This document shows, in pieces, positions 33,083-41,264 of a stretch of 64,000 bases of DNA; position 1 is the first letter of the stretch, and each line of letters opens with the position of its first letter. The DNA is from Pseudoxanthomonas sp. CF125 (GTDB lineage: Bacteria; Pseudomonadota; Gammaproteobacteria; Xanthomonadales; Xanthomonadaceae): assembly GCF_900104085.1 (NCBI RefSeq), contig NZ_FNLD01000002.1, positions 1 to 64,000 on the forward strand, written 5' to 3'. Both the position numbers and the translations under genes were made by a program. The notes beneath the pieces are model-generated. The model ran no database searches. It had not been told where the DNA came from and saw only the letters and a program-made list of their open reading frames with translations.

Positions 33083-33502
33083 ATGCGAATGTTCGTTCTC
33101 GCAATCATCATGGCTCTATTGATCCCATCCCAATCGGCATGGGCTCAACCGCTATCCCAAAAGGCCGCCGTAGCCCTGGCGGAAAAATTCATCGCGGAGA
33201 ACGGCTACACAAAGGCCGCGCCAGACCGGATAAAGCAGCAACTTGTCTTTGAGTCGATTGAGCTAGCCCCAACCCGGGACGAAATGCTAAGGCGCCGGTA
33301 CAACACACTTCAGCCCAAGGCCATCGGAGCAAAGGAGGGGCGGAAAAGCTCCAAGGCTGGTTGGAGTATCGCCTTCGATTACGTCTCTGTTTCCCGCGGC
33401 GACCAAGATATGTGTCGCGTCGTGACCATGAATGCCGATGGTTCAGATATCCGCATCGAGCATGTTGATGGTTTCCGCAAGGCCTTCGCTGGCTTCAACT
33501 AG
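33083..33502 (+). CDS. Integron cassette 2: secreted hypothetical protein
   Basis: A 139-aa protein with a clear signal peptide (residues 1-21, MRMFVLAIIMALLIPSQSAWAQ), so periplasmic or exported. The mature part is basic and mixed (LAEKFIAENGYTKAAPDRIKQQLVFESIELA...GWSIAFDYVS...CRVVTMNADGSDIRIEHVDGFRKAF) with one cysteine. I recognise no family. GGAGGAAAG precedes the ATG at 33083, directly after the attC 1 R' box. It lies in a cassette bounded by attC 1 and attC 2. Confidence 0.8.
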   Translation: MRMFVLAIIMALLIPSQSAWAQPLSQKAAVALAEKFIAENGYTKAAPDRIKQQLVFESIELAPTRDEMLRRRYNTLQPKAIGAKEGRKSSKAGWSIAFDYVSVSRGDQDMCRVVTMNADGSDIRIEHVDGFRKAFAGFN

Positions 33503-33507
33503 CCGAG

Positions 33508-33567
33508 GCCTAACAGTTCATTCAAGCCGAACCCGCTTCGCGGGCCGGCTTGATTCAGGCGTTAGGT
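33508..33567 (+). other. attC site 2
   Basis: GCCTAAC (33508-33514) to GTTAGGT (33561-33567). The inner stem AAGCCGAACCCGC...GCGGGCCGGCTT is nearly perfect with a TTC loop, and TTCAGGC lies before the R' box. Follows the stop of cassette 2 by 5 nt. Confidence 0.85.
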
Positions 33568-33593
33568 GCCACACCACACATCTCGGAGGTCAC

Positions 33594-34067
33594 ATGCTAA
33601 AAGCACAACTAGCCACCACCATTGCTTTCGTGATGTGTTGCAGTAGCGTTCAAGCCGAAACGACGGCCAAGGCGACTTGCGAGCCCACAGCGGAAGGTAG
33701 TCGTAACCTCGTGGTCTCCTTCTACACACAAGCGCTGATTGACAAGCAGGTTCGGGCAGCGTTCGATACGTATGTCTCTCCCGACTTCGTAGAACACAAA
33801 CCGGACGTACCCAACGGCAGCAGATCCGCTGTAGTGGACTTCCTCGAGGGGCTGGTTACGGAACTTCCAGGCGCTCGATGGGAAATTCTTCGCACAGTGG
33901 CGGAGAAAGATCTTGTATTCCTCCATGCTCGGTTTTCCCCGGCGCCTGGCGCACCTCCCTATGCAATCGCAGACGTGTTTCGTGTTGATAACTGCGCCAT
34001 CGTCGAGCACTGGGACGTTGTTGGCCCACCTCGTGACGGCATGCCGAACAAGAATTCCCGTTTCTGA
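33594..34067 (+). CDS. Integron cassette 3: secreted SnoaL/NTF2-like protein
   Basis: A 157-aa protein with a signal peptide (residues 1-21, MLKAQLATTIAFVMCCSSVQA) and a SnoaL-like NTF2 fold: NLVVSFYTQALIDKQVRAAFDTYVSPDFVEHKP, then DFLEGLVTELPGARWEILRTVAEKDLVFLHARFS and ADVFRVDNCAIVEHWDVVGPP. Members of this fold bind or isomerise small molecules; the ligand here is unknown. GGAGGTCAC precedes the ATG at 33594. Bounded by attC 2 and attC 3. Confidence 0.85.
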   Translation: MLKAQLATTIAFVMCCSSVQAETTAKATCEPTAEGSRNLVVSFYTQALIDKQVRAAFDTYVSPDFVEHKPDVPNGSRSAVVDFLEGLVTELPGARWEILRTVAEKDLVFLHARFSPAPGAPPYAIADVFRVDNCAIVEHWDVVGPPRDGMPNKNSRF

Positions 34068-34083
34068 GGCATCGCAACGTGGC

Positions 34084-34143
34084 GCCTGACAATTTGCTCA
34101 AGCCGAAGCCGCTTCGCGGCTCGGCCTGATTCTGGCGTTAGGC
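34084..34143 (+). other. attC site 3
   Basis: GCCTGAC (34084-34090) to GTTAGGC (34137-34143), with the stem AAGCCGAAGCCGC...GCGGCTCGGCCT. More diverged outside the stem (AATTTGCTC) than sites 1 and 2. Confidence 0.85.
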
Positions 34144-34152
34144 ATTTGAATC

Positions 34153-34494
34153 ATGGGGATGGCGGCTTGGGTTTGTTTTGATTGTCGCGCCGCGGTGAGG
34201 CGAAACACCCAATACCTTGGCGAGGTTCCATGCCCTATCTGCGGCAAGCTCTGCAGCTACCTCGGCTACAAGATTCCGGTCCCACCAAAGAGCAAGCGCC
34301 GGGAGTGGTCTGCGCTTCACCAGCAATTGGCCCGTGAGCGCTCGGAGCGAGAGCTGGCCGCGAACGAGGCCGTCGTCCGTAGCAGACACGACCTGGAGCA
34401 AGAGATCGCCAGGCTTGAGGCAATGCCGCCTAACGAGGGGCGCGCCAAGGCGATCCGGTTGCTCAGACACCGCCTTTCCGGGTCAAATTCCTAA
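34153..34494 (+). CDS. Integron cassette 4: zinc-ribbon hypothetical protein
   Basis: A 113-aa protein. Two CxxC pairs near the N-terminus (WVCFDCRAA and VPCPICGKL) suggest a zinc ribbon. The C-terminal ~70 residues form a charged helix or coiled coil (ALHQQLARERSERELAANEAVVRSRHDLEQEIARLEAM). Unknown function. Starts 10 nt after the attC 3 R' box; its TAA is inside the R'' box of the truncated attC 4. Confidence 0.75.
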   Translation: MGMAAWVCFDCRAAVRRNTQYLGEVPCPICGKLCSYLGYKIPVPPKSKRREWSALHQQLARERSERELAANEAVVRSRHDLEQEIARLEAMPPNEGRAKAIRLLRHRLSGSNS

Positions 34495-34504
34495 CAGTTC
34501 ATTC
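34490..34504 (+). other. Truncated attC site 4
   Basis: CCTAACAGTTCATTC matches the left 15 bp of attC 1 and 2 exactly and then diverges, 7 nt before the stop of the AraC gene. The right half is missing, so the array has been cut here. Confidence 0.7.
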
Positions 34505-34510
34505 CGTAAG

Positions 34511-35407
34511 CTACGCCGCCGCGCTCGCCCAGTTCCTCACCGCCTCCATATCCTTCCCGGGCGGCAAACCGAACATCCGGCCATATTCACGCGTGAACTG
34601 CGGGACGCTCTCGTAACCCACCGCAAACGCCGCACTGCTTGCTGTCCGGCCTTCGGACATCATCAACCGGCGCGCCTCAATCAGACGCAACTGCTTCTGG
34701 AACTGCATCGGCGACAACGAAGTCACCGCACGGAAATGATGGTGGAACGAAGACGGACTCATGCCGGCCGTCGCCGCCAGCCGATCGACAAGCAACGGAC
34801 GGGCGAACTCCGCGCGCAGCAAGGCGACCGCGCGCCCCACACGCCGCGCATGGCCATCCGGCCACCCCAGCCGACGAATCGCCGCGCCATGCTTTCCTTC
34901 CAGCAGCCAGTAGTGCAGCTCGCGCACCAGCTGCGCATGCAGCACCGGGATCGACGCCGGGCGATCCAGCAGACGCATCAACCGCAGGGCCGCGTCAGCG
35001 ACCTCCGCATCGGTGGGCTCCACGCGCACCGGCGTGCCGTCGGCAATGGTCGCTTCCTCCTTCATCTGCATCGCCAGGTCGGCGATCACCGCCGGATCCA
35101 GCTCCAGCACCAGCGACAGATAGGGCGTATCGGCACTGGCGCTTGTGATCTGGCTGACGGTCGGCACGTCCGCAGTAATCAACAGCGAATCGCCGGCGCC
35201 GAAGGAGAAGGACTGCGTGCCCATCGCCACCTGCTTGCTTCCCTGCAGCACCAGGCACACCAGCGGCTGTGAGATGGCGTGCAGCAGACCGCTGGGTGTG
35301 ACCGAGCGGATGGTGGTCAGGCCCGGAATGGGCGTCTGGGCAACGCCGGCGGGATCGGCATACGTCTCGACGTACCGGCGAACCGCCTGGAGCAGCGTGT
35401 GGGTCAT
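34511..35407 (-). CDS. AraC-family transcriptional regulator
   Basis: A 298-aa regulator. The N-terminal AraC_N-type cupin domain (~20-165, TIRSVTPSGLLHAISQPLVCLVLQGSK...FSFGAGDSLLITADVP) is followed by a double HTH AraC domain (~190-285, ARPLLVDRLAATAGMSPSSFHHHFRAVTSLSPMQF and SEGRTASSAAFAVGYESVPQFTREYGRMFG). It is divergent from an SDR gene 134 nt away, which it probably controls. This pairing is common for detoxification oxidoreductases. Its 3' end abuts the truncated attC, which marks the edge of the chromosomal backbone. Confidence 0.88.
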   Translation of the reverse strand: MTHTLLQAVRRYVETYADPAGVAQTPIPGLTTIRSVTPSGLLHAISQPLVCLVLQGSKQVAMGTQSFSFGAGDSLLITADVPTVSQITSASADTPYLSLVLELDPAVIADLAMQMKEEATIADGTPVRVEPTDAEVADAALRLMRLLDRPASIPVLHAQLVRELHYWLLEGKHGAAIRRLGWPDGHARRVGRAVALLRAEFARPLLVDRLAATAGMSPSSFHHHFRAVTSLSPMQFQKQLRLIEARRLMMSEGRTASSAAFAVGYESVPQFTREYGRMFGLPPGKDMEAVRNWASAAA

Positions 35408-35540
35408 GCCGTGATCGTAGCGATACTGGAGCGGTACGCAAACCTTGCTTGGAGGAAAAGGTAAGGATAGGGGAGGTTCCGGTAACGACCGCCGCGCCCT
35501 TGGCAGGGATCATGGCGCTCCCTCTTACAGGAGCTGCCAA

Positions 35541-36296
35541 ATGAACAAGATCGCCATCGTGACCGGTGCCAGCCGCGGGCTTGGCCGCAATACCGCCCTC
35601 AACATCGCCCGCAAGGGCGGCGACGTCGTCGTTACCTACCAGAGCAGGGCCGAGGACGCCCAGGAGGTGGTCGCGGAGATTCAGGCAATGGGTCGCAAGG
35701 CCATCGCCCTGCAACTGGATACCGGCGATATCGCCAGCTTCGCACCGTTCGCCGAACGCCTGCACGCGGCACTGCGCGAAACCTGCCAGCGCGAAACTTT
35801 CGACTACCTAGTGAACAATGCCGGACACGGCGACTACGCCCTGATCGGGCAGACCACCGAAGCGCAGTTCGACGCACTGGTGAATGTCCACTTCAAGGGC
35901 GTGTACTTCCTTACCCAGACACTGCTGCCGTTGATCGCCGACGGTGGCCGCATCGTCAACCTGTCGTCGGGCCTCACCCGCGTGTCCTACCCCGGCTACG
36001 CCGCCTATGCGGCAGTGAAGGGTGCGGTCGAAGTGCTTAGCGTCTACATGGCCAAGGAACTGGGTGCGCGCGGCATCGCGGTCAACACGGTGGCGCCGGG
36101 CGCAATCGAGACCGACTTCGGCGGTGGCGCCGTCCGCGACAACCCGGAGATCAACAAGATCTTCGCCGGCATGACCGCACTTGGCCGCGTCGGCCTGCCG
36201 GACGACATCGGACCGATGATCGCCAACCTACTGTCCGAGGACAACCGCTGGATCAACGCGCAGCGGATCGAAGTATCCGGCGGGCAGGGTATCTGA
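35541..36296 (+). CDS. SDR-family NAD(P)-dependent oxidoreductase
   Basis: A 251-aa classical short-chain dehydrogenase. The cofactor motif is TGASRGLG, LVNNAGHGD is the structural motif, the catalytic Ser is in NLSSGLTR, the YxxxK motif is YAAYAAVK, and the adenine-pocket acid is absent in favour of YQSRAEDAQ, which suggests NADP preference. C-terminal VAPGAIETDFGGGAVRDNPE and INAQRIEVSGGQGI are typical. GGAG precedes the ATG at 35541. Controlled in all likelihood by the divergent AraC regulator. Confidence 0.9.
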   Translation: MNKIAIVTGASRGLGRNTALNIARKGGDVVVTYQSRAEDAQEVVAEIQAMGRKAIALQLDTGDIASFAPFAERLHAALRETCQRETFDYLVNNAGHGDYALIGQTTEAQFDALVNVHFKGVYFLTQTLLPLIADGGRIVNLSSGLTRVSYPGYAAYAAVKGAVEVLSVYMAKELGARGIAVNTVAPGAIETDFGGGAVRDNPEINKIFAGMTALGRVGLPDDIGPMIANLLSEDNRWINAQRIEVSGGQGI

Positions 36297-36350
36297 TCGG
36301 GTCGCAGGGTGGGTCGAATGTAGACACCGGAAAGGACCCCGTGGAGGGCC

Positions 36351-36451
36351 GTAGGCTGGGTTAGCTGCCGTAGGCTGGGTTGGCTCCATCAACCCAGCGC
36401 CTTTACCCAAAGCCCGCGAATTGCTGGGTTGATGGAGCCAATCCAGCCTAC
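36351..36451. repeat. GTAGGCTGGGTT REP palindrome
   Basis: A double left half GTAGGCTGGGTTAGCTGCC/GTAGGCTGGGTTGGCTCC, then ATCAACCCAGC, a loop, and the mirrored GCTGGGTTGATGGAGCC...CCAGCCTAC. The same family recurs at 38713, 54287, 56369, 62969 and around the transposase at 63.1-63.7 kb. Confidence 0.9.
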
Positions 36452-36454
36452 GCG

Positions 36455-36808
36455 CTATCGCCCCCTGTACGGCTCGCACCCAATTCCATCATTGTCCCGA
36501 TCAAGATGCGGCCCATACCCAGGCTCGCCTCGCCTGACCGGCGCGGCGCCTGCGGCTCGTGCTTCGGAACAGTTTGCGTAAGCGCGGCCTCCGGATGATC
36601 GTGCAGGTGTCGCGTAGTTCGCGGGCGCTGACTGATTCGCGGGCTGATATCTCCGTTCAACTGGCGCCGAGCTACTGCCGCGGTGGCAGTGATAGCCGCC
36701 GTTCTTGCGATCGTTGTGGCAGCCGTCTTTGTTCAGCCCACCGCCGTGCGCCCAGGCATTACCCGCCACGGCAAATAATACAAGCAGCATCAAGCCAATT
36801 AGTTTCAT
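36455..36808 (-). CDS. Secreted YHYH/excalibur-domain protein
   Basis: A 117-aa protein with a signal peptide (residues 1-22, MKLIGLMLLVLFAVAGNAWA). The mature protein starts with a GCHNDRKNGGYHCH motif (YHYH-like, possible metal site). A Ser/Pro/Ala linker follows, then a C-terminal excalibur calcium-binding domain (YANCSEARAAGAAPVRRGEPGY...LDRDNDGIGCE), with its DxDxDGxxCE loop. Function unknown; excalibur domains are often on surface or nuclease proteins. GGGAGAGG precedes the ATG at 36808. Confidence 0.85.
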   Translation of the reverse strand: MKLIGLMLLVLFAVAGNAWAHGGGLNKDGCHNDRKNGGYHCHRGSSSAPVERRYQPANQSAPANYATPARSSGGRAYANCSEARAAGAAPVRRGEPGYGPHLDRDNDGIGCEPYRGR

Positions 36809-36944
36809 CGCACCTCTCCCACCATTACCAACGCAAGACATAGGCCAGTTGGCGATATGACCGCTGCGCGGCGATCGGGCAGGCGGGTGTGAATTATTTA
36901 CGTGTCGCAAAGCGTCACATTGCGCGATTCCGATGCAAGGCGGC

Positions 36945-36962
36945 CCACTGGCTAGCCAGTGG
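36945..36962. other. Perfect 18-bp palindrome upstream of the subtilase gene
   Basis: CCACTGGCTAGCCAGTGG, in the 304-bp gap between the divergent excalibur and subtilase genes. It could be an operator; nothing else is recognised in this gap besides a TTGACT at 37031-37036. Confidence 0.4.
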
Positions 36963-37112
36963 ATTTGTGATCGCCCTCTCGGCAACTAAGCGTCTCTCAG
37001 CCCAGTTCTGGAACGGACGAACACAGTAAATTGACTTGTCGATGGGGTTCATACCGTGTCGATCGCCATGCAGGGTTGCATTGGCCGTACTTCAACCAAA
37101 CGAGGGATGACG

Positions 37113-38633
37113 ATGAAGATCAGATGGATTCTTGGAAGCCGATGGTCCGGCACGGTTGCGCTCGCATGTCTGGGGCTGTGTATGACGGGCACAGTACTGG
37201 CGCGTGAGAAAGCGCAAACCGAGCGATTAGCGCATCAGGAGAGCTACGACCAGTTTATTGTCAGGTACAAGGAAGGCACAGCTACCGCCAGTAGCGACAA
37301 TCTTCTTCGATCCTCGATAGACAGGGCGGCAGCAAGGCTGTCCAACGCACTCGGAAAATCGGTTAGTGCGTCCAAGGTGAGAAGAATGTCAGGTTCTTCC
37401 GATGTCATCAGGACCAGCAGGCTACTGGACCGAGTCGAGGCTGCCATGCTGATGCGGCAGTTTGCAGAGGACCCGGACGTAGTACATGTGGAGCCGGATC
37501 TGACCATCAGTGCGTTGGCCGATACCAACGATCCCTACTTCACCGCGCAATGGCACTTGCAAGGAGGCGTTGCAGCCAATGGCACCAACGCGAAGTTCGC
37601 CTGGGATACCGCTATCGGAACGGGTATCGTCATTGCGATCATCGATTCGGGATTCACAGCGCATCCCGATCTGGACCCCGCACGCATTGTTCCGGGTTAT
37701 GACTTCATAACAAACACCGTAATCGCCAAAGACGGCAACGGACGCGATTCCGATGCATCAGATCCAGGTTCCTACTCTCAAGGAATCATCCTGGAATGCC
37801 CGAGTGAACTGTTCTGCAACACTCTGGGGGACTCGACTTGGCATGGGACCAGAGTCGCAGGCGTCGCTGCAGCGACGGGCAACAACGGGTACGGCGGTGC
37901 CGGCGTAGCCTACGGTGCCAAGCTCATGTCCGTCAGAGTGTTGGGCAAGGGAGGCAGGGGAAAACTATCGGATCTGGTCGACGCCATAAAATGGGCCGGT
38001 GGCGTCGCTGCTGCAGGACTTCCGCCTTTACCGGCCGTCGCGAATCGGCCCAAGGTGATCAATCTGAGTCTTGGATTCTCCACCGCCACTGCATGCTCGG
38101 TTGAACTGCAGAACGCCATCAATTTGGCTTATGCGCAGGGCGTTACGGTGGTGGCAGCGGCAGGAAACAGCTCCAGCCTGTCCGACTCCGAGCCAGCAAA
38201 ATGCGAGAACGTAATCTCGGTCGCAGCAACGAACAATCTCGGGGATCGCTCGGATTTCTCAAGCTATGCCGATTGGATCACCATCGCGGCACCCGGTGGG
38301 CAAGGCTATGATGGCGATGCGGACGACATCCTGACTACTTCCAATAGCGGTTGGGATGGGCCCATAGCCCCCAATTTTTACGAGGCGGCCGGAACGTCGA
38401 TGTCGGCGCCTCAGGTATCGGGGGCGGTCGCCATTCTCCTGTCACACGCGGCAGCCCGTGGCAACTGTGGCCTCTCGCCACTCCAGATCAGAAGCCTGCT
38501 TATGAATGGTGCACGACCATTCCCCGTAGCCCAGCCGGCCGATAAGAAAATTGGCGCCGGAATCCTGGATATCAGCCACTCGCTATTCGAGATAAGCAGG
38601 GTGTGTGACGTGATGATTCCTCCAAACCCCTGA
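37113..38633 (+). CDS. Secreted S8-family serine peptidase (subtilase)
   Basis: A 506-aa pre-pro-protease. Signal peptide ~1-30, an I9-like propeptide (~45-130, DQFIVRYKEG...DPDVVHVEPDL), and a peptidase S8 domain with the full triad: D178 (IAIIDSGFTAHPDL), H244 (STWHGTRVAG), S429 (GTSMSAPQVSG), plus N352 of the oxyanion hole (AAAGNSS). It resembles the extracellular proteases of Lysobacter and Xanthomonas and should be exported by Sec and then the type II system. Four or more cysteines suggest disulphides. Two ATGs lie 6 nt apart; the second, at 37113, has the better spacing from GAGGG. Confidence 0.9.
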   Translation: MKIRWILGSRWSGTVALACLGLCMTGTVLAREKAQTERLAHQESYDQFIVRYKEGTATASSDNLLRSSIDRAAARLSNALGKSVSASKVRRMSGSSDVIRTSRLLDRVEAAMLMRQFAEDPDVVHVEPDLTISALADTNDPYFTAQWHLQGGVAANGTNAKFAWDTAIGTGIVIAIIDSGFTAHPDLDPARIVPGYDFITNTVIAKDGNGRDSDASDPGSYSQGIILECPSELFCNTLGDSTWHGTRVAGVAAATGNNGYGGAGVAYGAKLMSVRVLGKGGRGKLSDLVDAIKWAGGVAAAGLPPLPAVANRPKVINLSLGFSTATACSVELQNAINLAYAQGVTVVAAAGNSSSLSDSEPAKCENVISVAATNNLGDRSDFSSYADWITIAAPGGQGYDGDADDILTTSNSGWDGPIAPNFYEAAGTSMSAPQVSGAVAILLSHAAARGNCGLSPLQIRSLLMNGARPFPVAQPADKKIGAGILDISHSLFEISRVCDVMIPPNP

Positions 38634-38712
38634 TCCTGTTTGCAGGTGCGGTACGCCTGCGGGCATACCGCACCTTCTTGGATTCCTCGTAGGAGGGATT
38701 GAGGGTAAGGCC

Positions 38713-38745
38713 GTAGGGTGGGTTAGTTCCATCAACCCAGCCTAC
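38713..38745. repeat. Short REP palindrome
   Basis: GTAGGGTGGGTT/AACCCAGCCTAC around AGTTCCATC; the minimal hairpin of the REP family. In the 501-bp gap 38634-39134 I otherwise see only a 16-bp perfect palindrome GCATTTCCGGAAATGC at 38897-38912. Confidence 0.8.
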
Positions 38746-38896
38746 GCACATCGCGGAACGCCTCATGCGGCATGCGCATGACTTTCGATGACCCTGGCGA
38801 GACAAGAACGGTCATCGCGGGACACCCGCGCGACACGATCGTAGAACCACGCGGACTTCGATGCAGGACAGCATCTTTCGTAGCGTGACGACTACA

Positions 38897-38912
38897 GCAT
38901 TTCCGGAAATGC
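38897..38912. promoter_or_regulatory. 16-bp palindrome upstream of the chitinase gene
   Basis: GCATTTCCGGAAATGC, 223 nt before the chitinase ATG, followed closely by TTGACG (38918-38923). A possible operator; no matching -10 is obvious. Confidence 0.35.
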
Positions 38913-39134
38913 ACAGCTTGACGCAAGGGCGATCGCGCACCACAGTCGGCGGCGCCGATAGCGTTGCACATGCATGCAGCGCACTCCACGGATCAGCAAC
39001 AGACCGCAACGCTCTTGTCGTTCTTGCCTGAGGGAACAACCGCGCCGCCGCAGCTTTGCGGTGCGTCGCGTGAACGGCCCGCGCCTACGCGCCCGCCCCT
39101 GTCCCTATCCACCAGGCACCTGGAGAACGCACTC

Positions 39135-40934
39135 ATGAGCATCAGATTGACGAACGGTTTGCTGTGCGGCTTGTTGCTGGCAGCATGCATATCGCCCGCG
39201 CAGGCGCAGAGCGTCAGCTGCACGGGCATCGCCGAATGGAACGCGTCCACCATCTACAACCCGGGCGACAAGCTCGTCTATCAGGGTCGGCTGTACCAGG
39301 CGGCCACGACCATCTGGAATGCACCGCCCACGCACTGTCCCAGCTGCGGCTGGTACCAGGACCTGGGCGTCTGTGGCACCGGCACCAACACGCCGCCGAC
39401 GGCGACCCTCACCGCACCGGCCAACGGCGCGACCTTCAACGCAGGCGCCAACATCACGGTGTCGGCGAACGCCGCCGATGCCAACGGCACCGTCACCCAG
39501 GTGCAGTTCTTCCGCGGCACCACTTCATTGGGAATCGATACCACGTCCCCCTACAGCGTGACCTGGGCCAATGCGTCCGCGGGCAACTACGCCATAAAGG
39601 CGGTCGCCACCGACAACGCCGGCGCCACCGGCACTTCCGCGACGGCCAATATCACCGTCAACACCGTAGGCACGCCCGACACCACCGCACCCAGCGTACC
39701 GACCGGACTGGCGGCGACGTCGGTGACTTCCTCCAGCATCAACCTCAGCTGGAACGCCTCCACCGACAACGCAGGCGGCAGCGGCATCGCCGGCTACGAC
39801 GTCTACCGCAACGGCACGCTGGTCGGCTCGCCTGCCGGCACTTCCTTCAGCAGCACCGGCCTTGCCGCCTCCACGGCCTACAACTTCCGCGTGCGCGCCC
39901 GCGACAACGCCGGCAACGCCTCGGCGCAAGGCGCGCAGATCACCGCGACCACCAGCGCCGGCGGCGGTTCCAACGACCTGCCGCGCCATGCGTTGGTGGG
40001 GTACTGGCACAACTTCACCAATCCGTCCGGTCCCACGATTCCGATCAGCCAGATCTCCAATGACTTCGACGTCATCGTGGTCGCCTTCGGCGACGATGCA
40101 GGCAACGGCAACGTCAGCTTCACGGTCGATCCGGGCGCCGGCAGCGAGGCTCAGTTCATCGCCGACGTGGCCGCGGCGCGTTCTCGCGGCAAGAAGGTAG
40201 TGCTGTCGCTGGGTGGCCAGAACGGCACGGTGACCCTGAACAATTCGACGCAAGTCGCCAACTTCGTCAACAGCATGGAGGACCTGATCCGGTACTACGG
40301 TTTCGACGGCGTGGACATCGATCTGGAAAGCGGCGCGGGCGTCTCCCACGGCGCGCCCGTGCAGACCAATCTGGTCACCGCCATCAAGCAGCTCAATACG
40401 CGCATCGGCCCGTCGTTCTACCTGTCGATGGCGCCCGAGCACCCTTATGTCCAGGGCGGCTTCGCCGCGTACAGCGGCATCTGGGGCGCTTACCTGCCGA
40501 TCATCGATGGACTGCGCCAGGAGCTGGACCTGATCCACGTGCAGTACTACAACAACGGCGCACTGTATTCGCCGTATAGCCAGAACGGCCTGGCCGAGGG
40601 TTCGATCGACATGCTGGTCGGCGCCAGCCTGATGCTGATCGAGGGTTTCAGGACCAACAACAACACCGGCGTCGTGTTCAATGGCCTGCGGCCGGACCAG
40701 GTGGCCTTCGGACTGCCTTCGGGACCCTCGTCCGCCAACAGCGGACAGGCGTCGTCGGCCACGATCGCCAATGCCTTGAACTGCCTGACGCGGCTGCAGA
40801 GTTGCGGAACCATCCGGCCCCAGCAAGCCTATCCCACCTTCCGCGGCGTCATGACCTGGTCGATCAACTGGGACCGTCGCGACGGGTTCAACTTCTCGCG
40901 GCCGGTGCGGGCGACGTTGAATACCTTGCCCTGA
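39135..40934 (+). CDS. Secreted GH18 chitinase with CBM and FN3 domains
   Basis: A 599-aa exported chitinase. In order: signal peptide ~1-25; a CBM5/12 chitin-binding module (~30-80, EWNASTIYNPGDKLVYQGRLYQA...CGWYQDLGVC); a Big_7/PKD-like Ig domain (~88-178, PANGATFNAGANITVSANAAD); FN3 (~187-275); and a GH18 catalytic barrel (~285-599) with the DxxDxDxE motif FDGVDIDLES, catalytic Glu about 398. YWHNFTNPSG and MTWSINWD are typical of bacterial GH18 subfamily B chitinases. It hydrolyses chitin outside the cell, fitting a predatory or fungus-degrading lifestyle. GGAGAA precedes the ATG at 39135. Confidence 0.93.
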   Translation: MSIRLTNGLLCGLLLAACISPAQAQSVSCTGIAEWNASTIYNPGDKLVYQGRLYQAATTIWNAPPTHCPSCGWYQDLGVCGTGTNTPPTATLTAPANGATFNAGANITVSANAADANGTVTQVQFFRGTTSLGIDTTSPYSVTWANASAGNYAIKAVATDNAGATGTSATANITVNTVGTPDTTAPSVPTGLAATSVTSSSINLSWNASTDNAGGSGIAGYDVYRNGTLVGSPAGTSFSSTGLAASTAYNFRVRARDNAGNASAQGAQITATTSAGGGSNDLPRHALVGYWHNFTNPSGPTIPISQISNDFDVIVVAFGDDAGNGNVSFTVDPGAGSEAQFIADVAAARSRGKKVVLSLGGQNGTVTLNNSTQVANFVNSMEDLIRYYGFDGVDIDLESGAGVSHGAPVQTNLVTAIKQLNTRIGPSFYLSMAPEHPYVQGGFAAYSGIWGAYLPIIDGLRQELDLIHVQYYNNGALYSPYSQNGLAEGSIDMLVGASLMLIEGFRTNNNTGVVFNGLRPDQVAFGLPSGPSSANSGQASSATIANALNCLTRLQSCGTIRPQQAYPTFRGVMTWSINWDRRDGFNFSRPVRATLNTLP

Positions 40935-41114
40935 CGGATCGCGAAAAAGTTCGGGACAGGCAACGCTCCGCTTGTCCCGGAACCCCACTGTTCCCGGCGC
41001 CCCTTGTGGGCGCCGATTTATTCGGAGAGGCCTCTCCGATCCGAAGCTCAATCACCATCACGCGTGACATGGGTGGGTTGAAGAGGCGTAGGCAGGGCTG
41101 GCTTCACCAATCGA

Positions 41115-41192
41115 AAAAGGGGAAAAAGGGGGTCAGAGTACATATCTGTTTCAAGCAGATATGTACTCTGACCCCCTTTGTTTTTCCCCTTT
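41115..41192. repeat. GGGGTCAGAGTACATAT palindrome, copy 2
   Basis: Inverted repeat AAAGGGGGTCAGAGTACATA...TATGTACTCTGACCCCCTTT extended outward by AAAAGGGGAAAA/TTTTTCCCCTTT. It fills most of the gap between the chitinase and the restriction endonuclease genes and probably also terminates both. Confidence 0.85.
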
Positions 41193-41264
41193 GTTTCCTT
41201 TGCTTCTTTGTTCCGTCGCGAGTACTAGAAGCCGCTCGCCCGACGTATTGGTAACATCATGCTT

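Noticed and set aside
33003-34143. CRISPR or ordinary REP reading of the 60-bp repeats
   Set aside because: The units are asymmetric hairpins with conserved 7-bp ends located at gene stops, in one orientation, which fits attC sites better.
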